Translations under genes and position numbers: made by a program
Source of the DNA: Phylloscopus collybita
Taxonomy: Eukaryota; Chordata; Aves; Passeriformes; Phylloscopidae
Assembly: GCA_027886175.1 (NCBI GenBank)
Contig: JAJNNQ010000011.1
Coordinates: 3,720,001-3,784,000 of the forward strand
DNA length: 64,000 nt
Reading direction: 5' to 3'
Notes under the pieces: generated by a model
The model's input: only the letters and a program-made list of their open reading frames with translations
Databases searched by the model: none
What the model was told of the DNA's origin: nothing
In this document: piece after piece, positions 9,373 through 21,658 of the stretch
Layout of the letters: every line of letters begins with the position of its first letter
Numbering within the stretch: position 1 is the first letter of the stretch

Positions 9373-10043
9373 TGTGTAGTGGTTTAGGGCAAATTTGGGA
9401 GGTAACCTCCTAAAGGGACCTCCCTCCCCTCCCCCAACCAGTTCAAGAGTGACCTCCTCAGAGAGAAGTGGAAAAAAACCTGTTTAATTAAACCGGCAAA
9501 GCACTCCCCAGCACAATAAATTGAACAATACCAGATGACAAGAACTTTGTGCCACTCTGGAGAGATGACAAATTAGAAAAGAAGTCCCTCCTGTAGGCGG
9601 TTGCTCTGTTGTCAGTCCCTCTGGTGCTGGGAAAAGTTGCTGTGCAGGGTAGATCTTGGTGGGTCCCAGGTGCAAGCTCCCTGCAGAGCCCCCTGGGTCC
9701 TCAGTCTGGGGAGGTTTGAACAGTTCCAAAAGAAGGGGAAAAAAAGGGAAAAAAAAAGAAAAAAAGAGCAAAAAGAAAACTGAAGCTTCTCTGCCTCAGC
9801 CAGATTCACTTACTTCCTAAAAAGAAGAGAAAAAGAGAGAGGGAAAAAAAAACCTTCTCTGTCTCCTGTCTGTGTGCTGTTGACTCCCACTCTCAAGGCC
9901 AGTCTGGAGGCAGAAGCTTTCTGAAAACAAACTGTGTGCTTCTCACCAGATTTTTACTCTCAGACCTCATATTAAAGGTACAGAGTGTAATATCCAGCAT
10001 AAACCCAACAGACAATTGGGGATATAAACAACGTAACATCACA
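9373..10043 (-). mobile_element. Solo-like LTR beside ZNF2, minus orientation
   Basis: Minus orientation: starts TGTGATGTTA, ends CTACACA. The first about 245 bases match 48,300-48,055 and the flank beyond (CTAGG) is the same, so the insertion beside ZNF2 and that beside ZNF7 descend from one event. The other end resembles the LTR end at 46,107 and the LTR of 19,569. No coding sequence remains here. Confidence 0.7.
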
Positions 10044-10456
10044 CTAGGACACACTTGGAAAATAGGAAATCAAAACTGTGGAATCCCTGAGGTTGGAAAG
10101 GACCTCCAAGACAATCCAGTATTCCTTGAGGTCTCAGAAGAGAGGATTGAACACAAAAGATTTTCTGGGGTTGAAAGTCAACAAATCCACTCTGCCCAAG
10201 GAATTCCCAGTGTTTGTCTGTGTCCTGATGGATGTTCCTGCCCCTGAGTTTATCCAGGTGCCCACAGGAAGACAGGAAGATGTGGAGCCCACCCAGCCAG
10301 GTGTCTTCTCAACAGGGATCACCAGGACCACCGATCACCAGGGCTCTGCCCAACAGGGGTCACTGGGGATCATTCAACGCCGATCCTCCCACAGGGGATG
10401 GAGCTGGAGCAGCGCACGAAGCTCTTCCCGCTCTCAGGGCACTCCCAGGGCTTCCC

Positions 10457-11281
10457 TCAGTGGTGCCTCCATTGGTGTTGGGTCAAGATAGAGCTCTTGG
10501 AGAAGCTCTTCCCACACTCAGGACACTCGTAGGGCCTCTCCCCGGTGTGGATGCGCCGGTGCTCAGTGAGGTTGCAGTTGCGCTTGAAGCCCTTCCTGCA
10601 GTCGGGGCAGCGGAAGGGCCTCTCCTCCGTGTGAATCCGCTGATGTCTGAGGAGATGGGAGCTGGTCTGAAACCTCTTCCCACACTCAGGACACTCGTAG
10701 GGCCTCTCCCCATTGTGGATGCGCTGGTGTCTTCTCAGGTGGGAGCTGCATCCAAATCCCTTCCCACATTCCAAGCAGGTGTAGGGCCCTTCCCCAGTGT
10801 GGATCACCTGGTGCTTGATCAGGGCTGAGCTTACTCTGAAGCTCTTCCCACATTTCCCACACTTGTAGGGCTTTTCCCCAGTGTGGATCATCTGGTGTTG
10901 TGAAAGATAGCCCTTCTGGGTGAAGCTCATCCCACATTCCCCACACTTGTGGGGCCGTTCCCCAGTGTGGATCATCTGGTGTTTCCTAACATTGCCCTTC
11001 TGAGTGAAGCTCATTCCACACTCCCCACACTCATAGGGCCGTTCCCCAGTGTGGATCACCTGGTGCCGGATCAGCTCGGACCTCCGGCTGAAGCCCTTCC
11101 CACATTCCAAGCACTTGTGGGGCTTCTCCCCTCCATCAGGCTTCTCCTCCAGCTCTGAGCTCCGGCTGGATCTCCGGCTGCCCTCCTGGCACAGGGGGGG
11201 TCTTTCCTCCTCGCAGCTCCCTGGGCTGGGTTTGCAGCCCCTCCTCCTGTGGGATCTCTGGGGCTTTTCCTCCTCCTCCAT
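10457..11281 (-). CDS. ZNF2: C2H2 zinc-finger protein, eight fingers
   Basis: Leader of 54 residues, then eight fingers with contact residues RSER, QGNK, QGYQ, VSAK, CSHR, TSHR, RCNE, KSIQ. The fourth finger has GKCGKSF and the seventh has an extra Cys inside its helix (KRNCNL). All Cys and His ligands are present. One base is missing upstream of the ATG compared with ZNF1, so the short ATG of the upstream exon (11,620-11,930) would be out of frame here and the ATG at 11,281 must be used. The frame is also open for 15 codons upstream, into the intron. The transcript probably starts at the minus-strand side of the promoter at 14.6 kb, head to head with ZNF3. Confidence 0.9.
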   Translation of the reverse strand: MEEEEKPQRSHRRRGCKPSPGSCEEERPPLCQEGSRRSSRSSELEEKPDGGEKPHKCLECGKGFSRRSELIRHQVIHTGERPYECGECGMSFTQKGNVRKHQMIHTGERPHKCGECGMSFTQKGYLSQHQMIHTGEKPYKCGKCGKSFRVSSALIKHQVIHTGEGPYTCLECGKGFGCSSHLRRHQRIHNGERPYECPECGKRFQTSSHLLRHQRIHTEERPFRCPDCRKGFKRNCNLTEHRRIHTGERPYECPECGKSFSKSSILTQHQWRHH

Positions 11282-11619
11282 CTGGACACCCTTGGGAATG
11301 AAAAATCCTGGTTTGGGGAAAAACAAGAGGAGAGAGCCTTAGGCTGGGGGTTCCTCCTTGCCCAAGCTCCTCTCAGGACATCATTGGGCACCTTGTGTCT
11401 GTAAGAACCTCCAAAACACCAAGATTCAGCCCTAAAGTCCTCCAAACATCAAGAGACAGAACAAAAACTCCCCAAACATCCAGACTCATACAAAATGTCT
11501 TCTAAAACATAAAGATTCAGTCCCTTGCAAAAACCCAAAGCACCAACATGTAGCCCAATAAAGCTCAGAAACACCAAGATTCACTCCCAGGAAAATCCTG
11601 GATCCCCCTCCCCGCTCAC

Positions 11620-11930
11620 CTGCTGCATGTGGGGGGGCAACGCTCCCAGGGCTGGGGGAGGCTGCAGATCCAGGGAGGGATGGAACCTTGTGCTGCCTCC
11701 TCTTCCTGCTCCTCCTCCTCCTCCTCCTCCTGTGTCCCTACTGTTCCTCACATTCCTCTTCCTCCTACTGTTCCTCAATCTCCTGCACAATCCCACCTTC
11801 TCCTCCCACGTGCAGCCTTTGACCATTTTGTTCTTCATCCCTGCTTCTCCTTCCCTTCTCCTCCTGCCCCCAGGATTGACTGGGGACCCCAGAGTGTCCA
11901 GGAGACAGACGAGTGACAGATCAGGGGGGG
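11620..11930 (-). other. Upstream (mostly 5' UTR) exon of ZNF2
   Basis: Read on minus: acceptor CTTCCCAG at 11,931, donor CAG|GTGAGC at 11,620/11,619. It is equivalent to 2,389-2,691 and 50,048-50,352. Its centre is a purine-rich GGA/AGG tract. Confidence 0.55.
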
Positions 11931-14095
11931 CTGGGAAGAGTCAGCAGGGAGAGAGCACTGAAAATCTCATCAGGGAGGACACTGGGATCTTCAGGGAGGA
12001 AACATGGCAGGGCACCCATGCAGGGTGGAAAAGGGAAAGCCAGGAAGGGGTCCCAGCAAAAGGGAGGATGATCTCAAAATATCTCTGAAGGGTCCCTTGG
12101 GAGAATATCAAGGAAATTTGCACATTCTCCCAGAGCTAATTAAGGACATGGACACCCAGGGGGGCAATTAGGGAAGTCAAGAAGGGATTTGGACAACAGG
12201 GGATGGATGGTGTTGGAGTGCTGGGAAGGGAAAGGGTGAAACGGCTCAGCAGCTGTCAGAGGATGAGCACCCACAGGCACTCGGGGGGGCTGCAGGAGGG
12301 GCACAAGAAGCCCCTGCAGCACTTGGTCACAAAGGCACAGCAGGGAAAGAAGGCAAGAAGGGAGGAGGAAAAGGCCAAGGGGACGGCAAAGGCCATGGCA
12401 GAGTTTCTACAGCCCCTGAGGAATCAAGCCCAGGGCCCAAGGGGGCCCCAGCACCCAGGGCACCGGCTCGGCCACAAGGACCTGGCAGAGGCATTGCCCT
12501 CCTGGGCAGGGGAGAGCCCACCCAAACAGCCCCTGGCAAGGAATCAGGCTTCCAGCTGCAGGCCACAAGGACACTGCAAGCAATAATTAGATTACAAGAA
12601 GACCTCCAAATAAGAACCAAGCAGACAGATCCAGCTCCTGAGTCTGGCCCACCAACCCACTCAAACCAAGAACACAACATTTCACCATGGGATGGGATCC
12701 GATTATCCATGAGCAGGAGGAGGAGCACAGAGTGGAAAATTAAATGACTCAAGATGCTGTGGGCAAAGAGAAGACAACGGGAAAGTGGTGAAACAGAGAA
12801 CAAAGGAAACAAGAAAGCAGCTCATGTCCTGGCACAAACGTGGAAAGGATGGGAATGGGACACGGTGTCGGGGTTCCCTGGCACACCAGGGGTTAAACGA
12901 ATGCTCTTCCTCCTCTTCTGTGCTACAGCAACTCTCATCTTTGGGCCATGCAGGACACCTTGCTGAGTGCAGCTCAGTCAGCAGCTGAGCAAGGGGATGC
13001 AGGTGGCAGCCAGGCCTCCTGAGCCACAAACGGCTACAAAAGGACAGGGAATTGTTGAAAATGACCCCAGAATATTGGCTTTCACATTTGGGTGCTGGTC
13101 TTTATCTGTGGTTATTGATTGTAAGCACAGTGCAGTTTAGAATCCCTTTGAGCTGCTTGCTCATTTAACCTCATTGCTCATTTGAAGTCTGCACCGTGTA
13201 ACTCATGGAAGCAGCAGTGGGATGAGTATTTGATGTTGATGTAGACACCTGACAGCTTCTAGAACTGATCATGGGATGAATGTATTGTACTGTAGGCCTT
13301 GGAAAAATAGAAAATGGTCCAATACTTGTGTGTAACCCAGAGAACTGTATAAAGCACTCAGGTTGTTTCCCACAGCTGCTTACTGACCTCTCCAAGGGAT
13401 GAGATAAGGGCCACACAAACCAAAGCAGGAGAGAAGAAGGAGAGAAGAGTTTGTGAACTGTTCGCTCTCTGGGAAGTGTGAAACAACAGGATGAGGCCAC
13501 AAGAAGAAATAAAAGAGATTGACCTGATCTGCAGGATGTGATGTAGATAAGCCAGAGCAGAAAACCAAAACAAAGTTTCTATAACATCAAAAGTTGCCAA
13601 GAATGTTCGAACACTGCATGAAAATGTGTATGAACCTAAGTAAGGGAACAGCACAGAGATAAGGCTGCCTTGATGTGCAGGGTATTCCTTGGCTGATGGC
13701 CAGGAATACGCCAGCGCTGGACATTGTCCCGGTTTCTTCCCTTATTGCACTTTTGGAAAATATTCTAAGTCTGAATTTTCGATTTTCCAGAATTGAACTC
13801 ACTGAGAATAATCCAAAAACCAAAGACGAGCCAGGGAGCAAAAACAGAGTCAGTGAGTGAATCTGCTTGGAGACAGGGCCGGGGACTTGGAGATAAAGAA
13901 GCAACGAGAGAAACTCATCAGTTTCAGAAAATGTTACTCATTGACACGGACTGCTGCTCAGCCAAGATCCTGCTGAATTCCTGAACACGGAGAAGAAGAA
14001 CAAAGACTGAACAGAGCCAGGAATATCGGATGTTATACAAAAGGGGGTGCATATTAACGAGGACATGCAGCAATAGGATCGGGAAGGCTGAACTT
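11931..14095 (-). repeat. Block A, copy 2 (inverted relative to copy 1)
   Basis: Reverse complement of 1-2,388 with few differences. It lies in the inferred first intron region of ZNF2 between the promoter donor at 14,552 and the exon ending at 11,930. The ZNF1-side arm (1-4,262) and this arm with ZNF2 (10,075-14,095) together form a large inverted repeat. Confidence 0.85.
12140..12600 (+). pseudogene. ERV gag-like relic, block A copy 2
   Basis: Same charged helix, Pro/Gly-rich segment and damaged zinc knuckle as at 1,240-1,913, here on plus. The charged-helix frame is open from 12,203 to 12,586. Confidence 0.5.
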
Positions 14096-14289
14096 TCCAA
14101 GGACCTTCGCCAGCGGGCAAAGGGAGAGGGAGATGCAGAAGAGAAAATCAGGATAAAAAGGAGGCTGCGAACTACAACAATTGGAGAGACCGCATGGCAA
14201 ATGCCGCATGGCCTCTCCCTTTGTTCATGAATAAAGTCACTTTTACAGGACTCCTCTGGCTCCTTCGGGCACAGAAACCTCTGGCGATG

Positions 14290-15260
14290 CCAATTTTCCC
14301 GCTCAGGCCCGCGGACAGCGCAGCGCCTCCGTCCTACCCACAGGAACCGGGACGAGCCAGCGCTGCTCCGGCCCCGGCTCCTGCCCAGGCACCCGCGGGA
14401 AGGAGACCGCGGGCAGCCGCTCCCGCAGCGCCCTCAGGCCACGGGGAACACGGCGCGGACACGGCACAACCCAGCCACAGCCAGAGCCCCCTGCCGCCCC
14501 CTCCGCCCGCAGCCAGCCCCGAGCCCCGGCACAACCCAGCGCGGCTCCCACCTGCGCCGGGGCCGCTCCTCAGCCGAGGTTTCCGAGCAATGCCGGAGTC
14601 AGCGAAATGGAGGCGACTCCGTGCCCCGGGCAGAGCCCGCCACTCCTCGGGATTGGCTGGTTCTGCCGTCACTCTTCCGTCTCGTGCGCTGATTGGGCAG
14701 AGGGTGGAAAAGCACAGCCCCTGTTCCGCCCCCCCGGCACCCCCGGCCCGCGTTTGGCCCCGCCGGGGCCGGGCTGGCTCCACCCCCCGGGGCGGCCGCT
14801 CTGCGGAGCCTGTCAATCAACGCCGACGGGATCTTAGCCACGCCCACAGAGGGGTGACAGTGGTGGTGGGTTCACTGTGCCGTGTGCAGAGCCCGCCCCT
14901 GGTTCGCTGCCATTGGATGATGGTGCCTTCACTCTTAGCCGCACTGCGCGTTGATTGGGCAGAGCGGGGAGAAGCGCGGCCCCCGTTCCGGCTCGTGGCC
15001 GGTCCTGGCTTTGCGAAGGCGCCATTTTCGGCTCCTCAGTCCGGGCCCGGGGAGGCGGCGGCGGAGCTCGGAGGCGGCCCCGGCGCAGGTGGGAGCCGCG
15101 CTGGGTTGTGCCGGGGCTCGGGGCTGGCTGCGGGCGGAGGGGGCGGCAGGGGGCTCTGGCTGTGGCTGGGTTGTGCCGTGTCCGCGCCGTGTTCCCCGTG
15201 CCCTGAGGGCGCTGCGGGAGCGGCTGCCCGCGGTCTCCTTCCCGCGGGTGCCTGGGCTAA
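14290..15260. promoter_or_regulatory. Divergent CpG-island promoter, ZNF2 (-) and ZNF3 (+)
   Basis: A GC- and CpG-rich island with two mirror-image first exons. On minus, CCCCGGCGCAG|GTGGGAG places a donor after 14,552; on plus the same motif places a donor after 15,088. Between them are several ATTGG/CCAAT boxes (about 14,652, 14,690, 14,912, 14,953) and no TATA box. The minus exon points to ZNF2, the plus exon to ZNF3. Equivalent islands lie at 38.3, 41.3, 54.5 and 55.6 kb. Start sites are inferred, not mapped. Confidence 0.75.
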
Positions 15261-15329
15261 GAGATAATCTGATCGCAGCATCGATGGGAAATGTCGCGGT
15301 CCTCGTTTGAGTGGATTGAGTGGTTATTA

Positions 15330-15640
15330 GTTCGAGGACAGCTTGTAATCTAATGATGCCATTGAAATGATCAGTGGGTTCTCTGGCTCCTGATCTGAAT
15401 TCCTTGGGGTTCCCAGGGGCTGCTCCGTGGTGTTGTGGGATTTGTTCTGGTGGCCGTTCATCTTTTCCCCATTTTTGGGTGCTCCCTCCAGCCAGGGCTG
15501 CATCAATTTGTCTCTTTTCTCTAGTTAAATCATCACATTCTTGGATTCCCAACTGATTTCTCTGAACTTGTGGCAGCAGAAACACTCCAGTGCTCTGATG
15601 CTCCCTGTGTGACACAGACAGGGACAGCACATGTTGGAGT
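15330..15640 (-). pseudogene. ERV env-like relic (surface/transmembrane junction)
   Basis: The minus strand encodes TREKRQIDAALAGG and later FNGIIRLQAVLELIT, a pattern like the region before and within the first helix of the transmembrane subunit of avian gamma-like env proteins. It has no complete domain and runs into the promoter island. The related Cys-containing stretch at 15,671-15,997 (minus) may be surface subunit. The call is by pattern and moderate at best. Confidence 0.45.
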
Positions 15641-17379
15641 GAGGAGAGGGGTGATTGCCTCTCACTTATTTCAGTGAAGCTTTCTCAACATTTTCTCTTT
15701 GCTGTTTCCCTTTGCAATTGAACCCATTTCTGTTGCAGAGTCAGAGATCCTCACTCTGGGCTCTGCCTTTAGCTGTGCAAATTCTGTCTTTGTGAGCAGG
15801 CAGAGGTTGGGCTGAGGGACAGAGGGAATCAGCCCAATTCCTGCCCCAGGCAAGAATCCCCTGGTGCATTGTCCACACTTTTCCCCAGCAGGGTTAATTT
15901 GCATTTCTAAAGCTCCTCTCCTGCCTGCCTGGAACTGGAGCTTCTCTTCCTGGGCAGCCACTGAATGACTCACATGTGGACCCCAGGCAATCTGCATGTT
16001 TTCTTTTTTTTTTTTTTTTTCTTTACATAGTCTGTTAACTTTTTATTCATTTAAGGGTCACTGTTAAAGCTTTTTCTGGTTTTCCAAAATGGAACTTAAA
16101 GGTCAGCTTTGAAAAACCCATGTACCAAAATTTTGTGATCACTGACAGCCACGCACAAACACACACAAAAACATTCCAAAGCAATGAAGGTTTTTCTACT
16201 TCTTCTCCTAAGACTACGAATTGATTCTCACACTCCTGGCCCAAACCTAACTGACCATATAAAAGTAGGATATTGCAAAAAAATTATTCTAATGATCATC
16301 TTGTCACTGAAATTGCAAGAAAACCCAAAACTCTCCAAGAATATCTTTAGTGTTAGAGAGTCAAGGCATCACTTGATTCTGGCCAGGATGGGCAACAGAA
16401 ATCATTTCATCCACACATAGCCTGGTGTGCACAGAAAATCATTCCATGACATGTGAGCTTTACTGGATTTTTCCTAAACTTTTTACAGTCTGAACCCATA
16501 GAAATCCCTTGGTTTGATGTTCATTGCTTCCAAGTTGCTGAGTTCTCAGGATTTGATTTCCTGTTGGACCCGGATTCCTTTGCCTCTTATGTTAATCAGG
16601 TCTGCACTCCTGGAATTCCTTCTCAGCCTTTTCCAGCCCAGGTGTCTGCAGCTCTTCCAGGGGCAGTGTCTGGGCTGGGTGTTGGTTGCTGGTTGCTGAT
16701 GGTCGTTGATGTTTTGTTGATGGTCGTTCTCTCTGTGGGGATCTTTTGGGCTCTTCCCAGTCTGCTGAGATGTTCAACTCATCTCTGCTGAGTGGTGTAA
16801 CATCCCTTCAAATAAAACCTTGAAAATTCCTTTCCCCGGGGCAAAGGCCAACCGAGGCTGAGTGGAGGAATGAAATCAAAACCAATTTTAAAGTCGGTCT
16901 ATTTTGCACCCATCTAAGCCCAGCCAGCCCAGAGTGTGAGTGTGGCTGAGGCCCAGAGTGGAATTCTCCCGGTGTCTCCCCAGCCCCTGTGGCAGTGCAG
17001 GCACAGAAAGCCCTGAAGCTGCAGCAGTGGCAGCAAGGATTGGCCCGCAGTGCCTGGAGATGCCAAGGGAGGGTGCCCAGGCAGAGCATTCCAGCAGAGG
17101 ATCTGTGGGCAGGCACAGGGGCTTCCCCCGCTGTGGAGCCCTGGCTGCTGCTCCCTTGCCTTCAGTGCAGGCTCAGCCGCAGCCTCCCATCCTCCTCCTG
17201 CAGCCGGGAAGTCCAAATCTCGGGGGCTTCAGAGACCCTGAGCCCAGGGTGAGGGGTCCCCCCGTGTTCAGCTGTGCTGGGGCTGCTTCTGTGCTCAGGG
17301 ACACTTGGGATGGGCCACAATGCCACTTGGCCACCAGTGGTGCTTCTTCCCACTCCTTGGGCAGGACCCGATGTCCTGG

Positions 17380-17870
17380 TTGGATGTTGTCAGCAGCAAA
17401 GTCCCAAGGCAGGGTCTGTGCCAGCCGAGCTTCCTGTGGGAGAGATTTCACAGGAGACAGGATTCTGGCCACAGACTGCTTTAAATATCCATCCCTTATC
17501 TGCACCCTGCAGGTGGTGGAGAATTACCAGGGTAATGAATTCCAAACACCAATTCCAAGGGAGATAATTTAATCTCTGCCCTGGATCTGGCTTTTTTTCT
17601 TGGCAATGCCAATGGCAAAAGCAGTACTCATGGCTTCTTGGTTTCTGTCACCAGCATCCAAAGGTGTTTCTTCATTTCCCCACTCATTCTTTCTACCTGA
17701 CCTGAGTTCTGGGGGTGCCAGGGGTTGTGCAGGTCCCATTGTGTCCCTAAAGCTGCCATAACCCCCTGAAGGATCTTTCCTGTAAAATGAGTTCCCCATC
17801 TGAGACTATTGCTTCCACAATCCCTTCTCTTGGAATTATTTGTTTTAGAAATACCTTAAGAAGTGATGCA
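17380..17870 (-). pseudogene. Gammaretrovirus-like integrase fragment, block C copy 1
   Basis: In minus frames broken by frameshifts: VSDGELI (around the second catalytic Asp), then the HPQ(N)SGQVERM-type motif holding the catalytic Glu, then a C-terminal part. Better preserved in the copy at 50,560-51,190. It cannot encode a working enzyme. Confidence 0.65.
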
Positions 17871-18139
17871 GTGATGGCTGAAGCAGTCAGAATTGCTTTT
17901 GGCCACCCAGTCAGGTGCCATGGTGTCAGCAGAAGATATTGAAGCCTTCCTGCTCAGGGCATTTCAGTCCCAGGCTCTCACAAGCACACACAGCTCTGCT
18001 GGTTGAGCTGACCATGTGGGTGGTCACCTGTGCTGTGCCTGACTCCCTTTCCTAAATAACAGCATGTCTTGTAACTCTCTTCCCTTCTGCTGCCCTTGAA
18101 GACCCATCCCTAAACACATTTTCTGCTGACTCTTCCCAG

Positions 18140-18238
18140 CCCCCCTGATCTGTCACTCGTCTGTCTCCTGGACACTCTCGTGTCCCCAATCAATCCCCGG
18201 TGCCGCCGCCACCCAAGGGAGCCGATCACCCAAACTGG
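18140..18238 (+). other. Upstream exon of ZNF3 (5' UTR)
   Basis: Acceptor TCTTCCCAG and donor CTGG|GTGAGG. The first part equals the ZNF1 exon at 2,389, the second part differs (GTGCCGCCGCCACCC). It has no ATG in the frame that enters the finger exon, so translation of ZNF3 should start in the last exon. Equivalents: 44,411-44,509 and 58,191-58,289. Confidence 0.6.
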
Positions 18239-18477
18239 GTGAGGAACCTTCACCTTCACTCTCTGCCCTCTACCTCAGATGGTGGAAGGAATTCCAGAGG
18301 AGCCCCAAGGTGTGTGGAAAAATTCCCATCACCAGAGGTTTGTGTTCACAGAGAAGATAGAGGAGTCCTGTAAAAGTCATTTAATTTTATCTGCGTCATG
18401 ATGTTTGTAGGATTTTTGGGCTGAATCTTGGTGTTTTGGAAGTTCTTACAGACACAAGGTGCAAAATGATTTCCTGA

Positions 18478-19311
<834 letters not shown>

Positions 19312-19568
19312 GGGAAGCCCTGGGAGTGCCCTGAGAGCGGGAAGAGCTTCGTGCGCTGCTCCAGCTCCATCCCCCGTGGGAGGATCGGCGTTGGATGATC
19401 CCCAGTGACCCCTGTTGGGCAGAGCCCTGGTGATCCCTGTTGGGAAGACACCTGGCTGGGGGGGCTCCACATCTTCCTGTCTCCCTGTGGGCACCTGGAT
19501 GAACGCAGGGGCAGGAACATCCATCGGGACACAGACAGACACTGGGAATTCCTTGGGGAGAGTGGATT

Positions 19569-19996
19569 TGTGGTTGTAGTTAGTTTTAGCTAGCTGAATT
19601 AAAAAAGTTTTCGGATTTTAATTTTTTTTAGATTGTTTCTAATTGTTCTAGATGGAAAAATTTAGAAGAGCAGTGAGGGCTTGCACTTGCAGACTGCTGG
19701 GGCCTGGGGTTTTAGAGGGAGTAGTGAGAGACTGAGTGAGCTGAGCTATATTTACAGCAAAAATTTTTTTAGTTTGTTTTTTTTTCTCAGAGCAGCGAAA
19801 AGGTTTATTGTTTTACATTATTCATTCTTTGGGCTTGTGGGCATCTTGTTTGTTAAATAAATTGTTTTTTCTACTTTTCTCTGAAGACATTCTTCCTTTT
19901 TTAGACTGGCTGAGAGAAGGACCCATTTAAGTTTGCTTTCCAGAGGAGCCCCCTTTGGAGGTTTCCTCCCAAATTTGCCCTAAACCAAGACATACA
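19569..19996 (+). mobile_element. LTR of a lysine-primed retroelement, copy 1
   Basis: TG...CA element starting TGTGGTTGTAG and ending AGACATACA, with AAATAAATTG as a poly-A-type signal near 19,855. It is followed at once by a primer-binding site. The same LTR sits at the same base of the ZNF8 3' flank (60,094), so it was inserted before ZNF3 and ZNF8 separated. Confidence 0.75.
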
Positions 19997-20003
19997 TTGT
20001 TAT

Positions 20004-20021
20004 TGGCGCCCGAATGGGGCT
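20004..20021 (+). other. Primer-binding site, lysine-tRNA type
   Basis: TGGCGCCCGAATGGGGCT follows the LTR by seven bases. TGGCGCCCGAA is the classic complement of the 3' end of tRNA-Lys, used by ERVK-like and lentiviral elements. The second copy at 60,537 reads TGGCTCCCAAGTGGGG and is damaged. Confidence 0.8.
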
Positions 20022-21658
20022 CAAAAAATATATTAGTGACATTTTAGTTATACTTTATAGAAAAATAAAATAGTCAGTAACCATGTTGCTACTTAAATCC
20101 CTAATGTCTCTTAAAATCCTTTCTGTGTTTCTGTTCCCTAAGCTTTTTTAAAATTTTAATACCTTTCTAGTCCCTAAATTCGTTTTCTTATGCAAAAATA
20201 GATACAATGTTGACCCTAACACATAGTTTTTACACTATAAAAATATACAAATTAAAATAGCTATTCTCTTAAGGTCAGAAATTATAATTTATAAAAGGCT
20301 TCTACAAGTACTAAAGGTTGTGCCAAGGATATTTAGTTTATAACTTCTTTGTCCTACCCTGCATCGTAGTTCCAGTAACATTTTTAAAACTTATTAATAA
20401 TTGCACCCAGTTAGTTAAAAAACAGAGTAACAAATAAAGCTTTCCAGTCTTTTCTTTCCTTCTTCTCTTTTAAATCAGTTTTATCACTTTTAAAAAATGG
20501 TCAGTATTCCCTAAATATTAAGAAAATCCACTCTCCTAATATTTAATCTAGTAAGCTTCCTGAATAAAGTTTACAGCTTGTCTAAAATAAAGTCTGAGCT
20601 TTCCAGGAAGACTGATAAAACTGCTAACCTAAAAATAAACCCCAAAATAAACCCCAGTGTAAAAAATCCCGAATAGTGAAAAAAAAAAAATCAAAAAAAC
20701 CAAAACAACGAACGTTAAAAAAATTTTCTGGTCCCCCAACTTAAAAATTTTCACATAGACAAATTCAACACCCAAATAAAATAAAAAATGTCTTAAAAAT
20801 TCCACCATAATAATTTAAAAAAAAAATCATAGCAATAAACTAAGCCCTAACATATTCTTATCAAACACTGCTAAATACTGTAAAACAGCAAATAAAAACA
20901 GGAGGGGAGGAAGAAAAATCAGCAACAAGGCCAGTCACTCAAACTGCAACCAACACCCCAACTACTCAAACAGCAGCTAAACCAAACCATAAACCTAAAT
21001 CAACAACTGTACCAAATAAAAAACTTTAATCAGCAGTTAAACCCAATAATAAACCCAAAACAGCAGCTAAACCAGACAGGGAGCCTAAAACACCAACAGT
21101 CTCCCCAGCAAAGAAGCGCACACACAAAACTCATCAACCAGGAAACAATAATCCAAACAAAACCCCTCAATACCTCCCAACACCCAATCACAAACCCAAC
21201 CGACCAACAGCAGATCACAAACCCAACCAACCAGCAAAACACCAAAAGCTGCTATTAAATCCTTTCCCCTAAAAAAACCTTCAAAACCTAAAAAAAATTC
21301 CACTCAACAACCTAATCAATCTGTAATTAATTAATTAATCCGTCTTTAAAATGCTGCAAACAAAGCTACAGCTCTAAACGACACTGAAGCAAAGCATTTA
21401 AAATCCCTACCACAAAATCCAATTATCAAGCAAAAAATAATAAAAAAACCCCAAACCCTTGCAGTCTCTGGGAACGGGTCCTGGGAAGTGAGGAACAAAA
21501 ATATCTGTGTACAAACAATCGCTATATACAGCAAACCCAGTAAAAAAAAAAAAATAAAACAAAAAATCCAACGCTTGAAAAAAAATTATCTTCTCAAATA
21601 ACCTAACAAAAATTATCTTCTCAAATTACCTGAACACTAAAAACCCAAACTTAATACC
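20022..21658 (+). mobile_element. A-rich internal region of the lysine-primed element, no ORFs
   Basis: About 1.6 kb with high A and low G and no open frame longer than about 70 codons in either strand. It contains ACAGCAGCTAAACCA-like repeats near 20,930-21,080. No gag or pol motif is visible. This fits a non-autonomous element using the enzymes of a relative, or heavy decay. It ends where an LTR begins at 21,659; no 3' partner LTR was found. Confidence 0.55.

Larger units (their letters stand above)
15330..18130 (-). repeat. Block C, copy 1: ERV-derived intron of ZNF3
   Basis: Recurs at 41,760-44,400 (same orientation, lacking the env end) and inverted at 53,690-50,370. It carries retroviral integrase and env-like relics in minus orientation, antisense to ZNF3. 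Unlike the other two copies it lacks the 580-base LTR next to integrase; the break is at about 17,176. The piece 16,000-17,200 has no gene that I recognise. Confidence 0.8.

Noticed and set aside
14194..15267. 357-codon open frame over the promoter island
   Set aside because: A GC-rich, stop-poor region; the frame crosses two opposing first exons and donors and has no motif.
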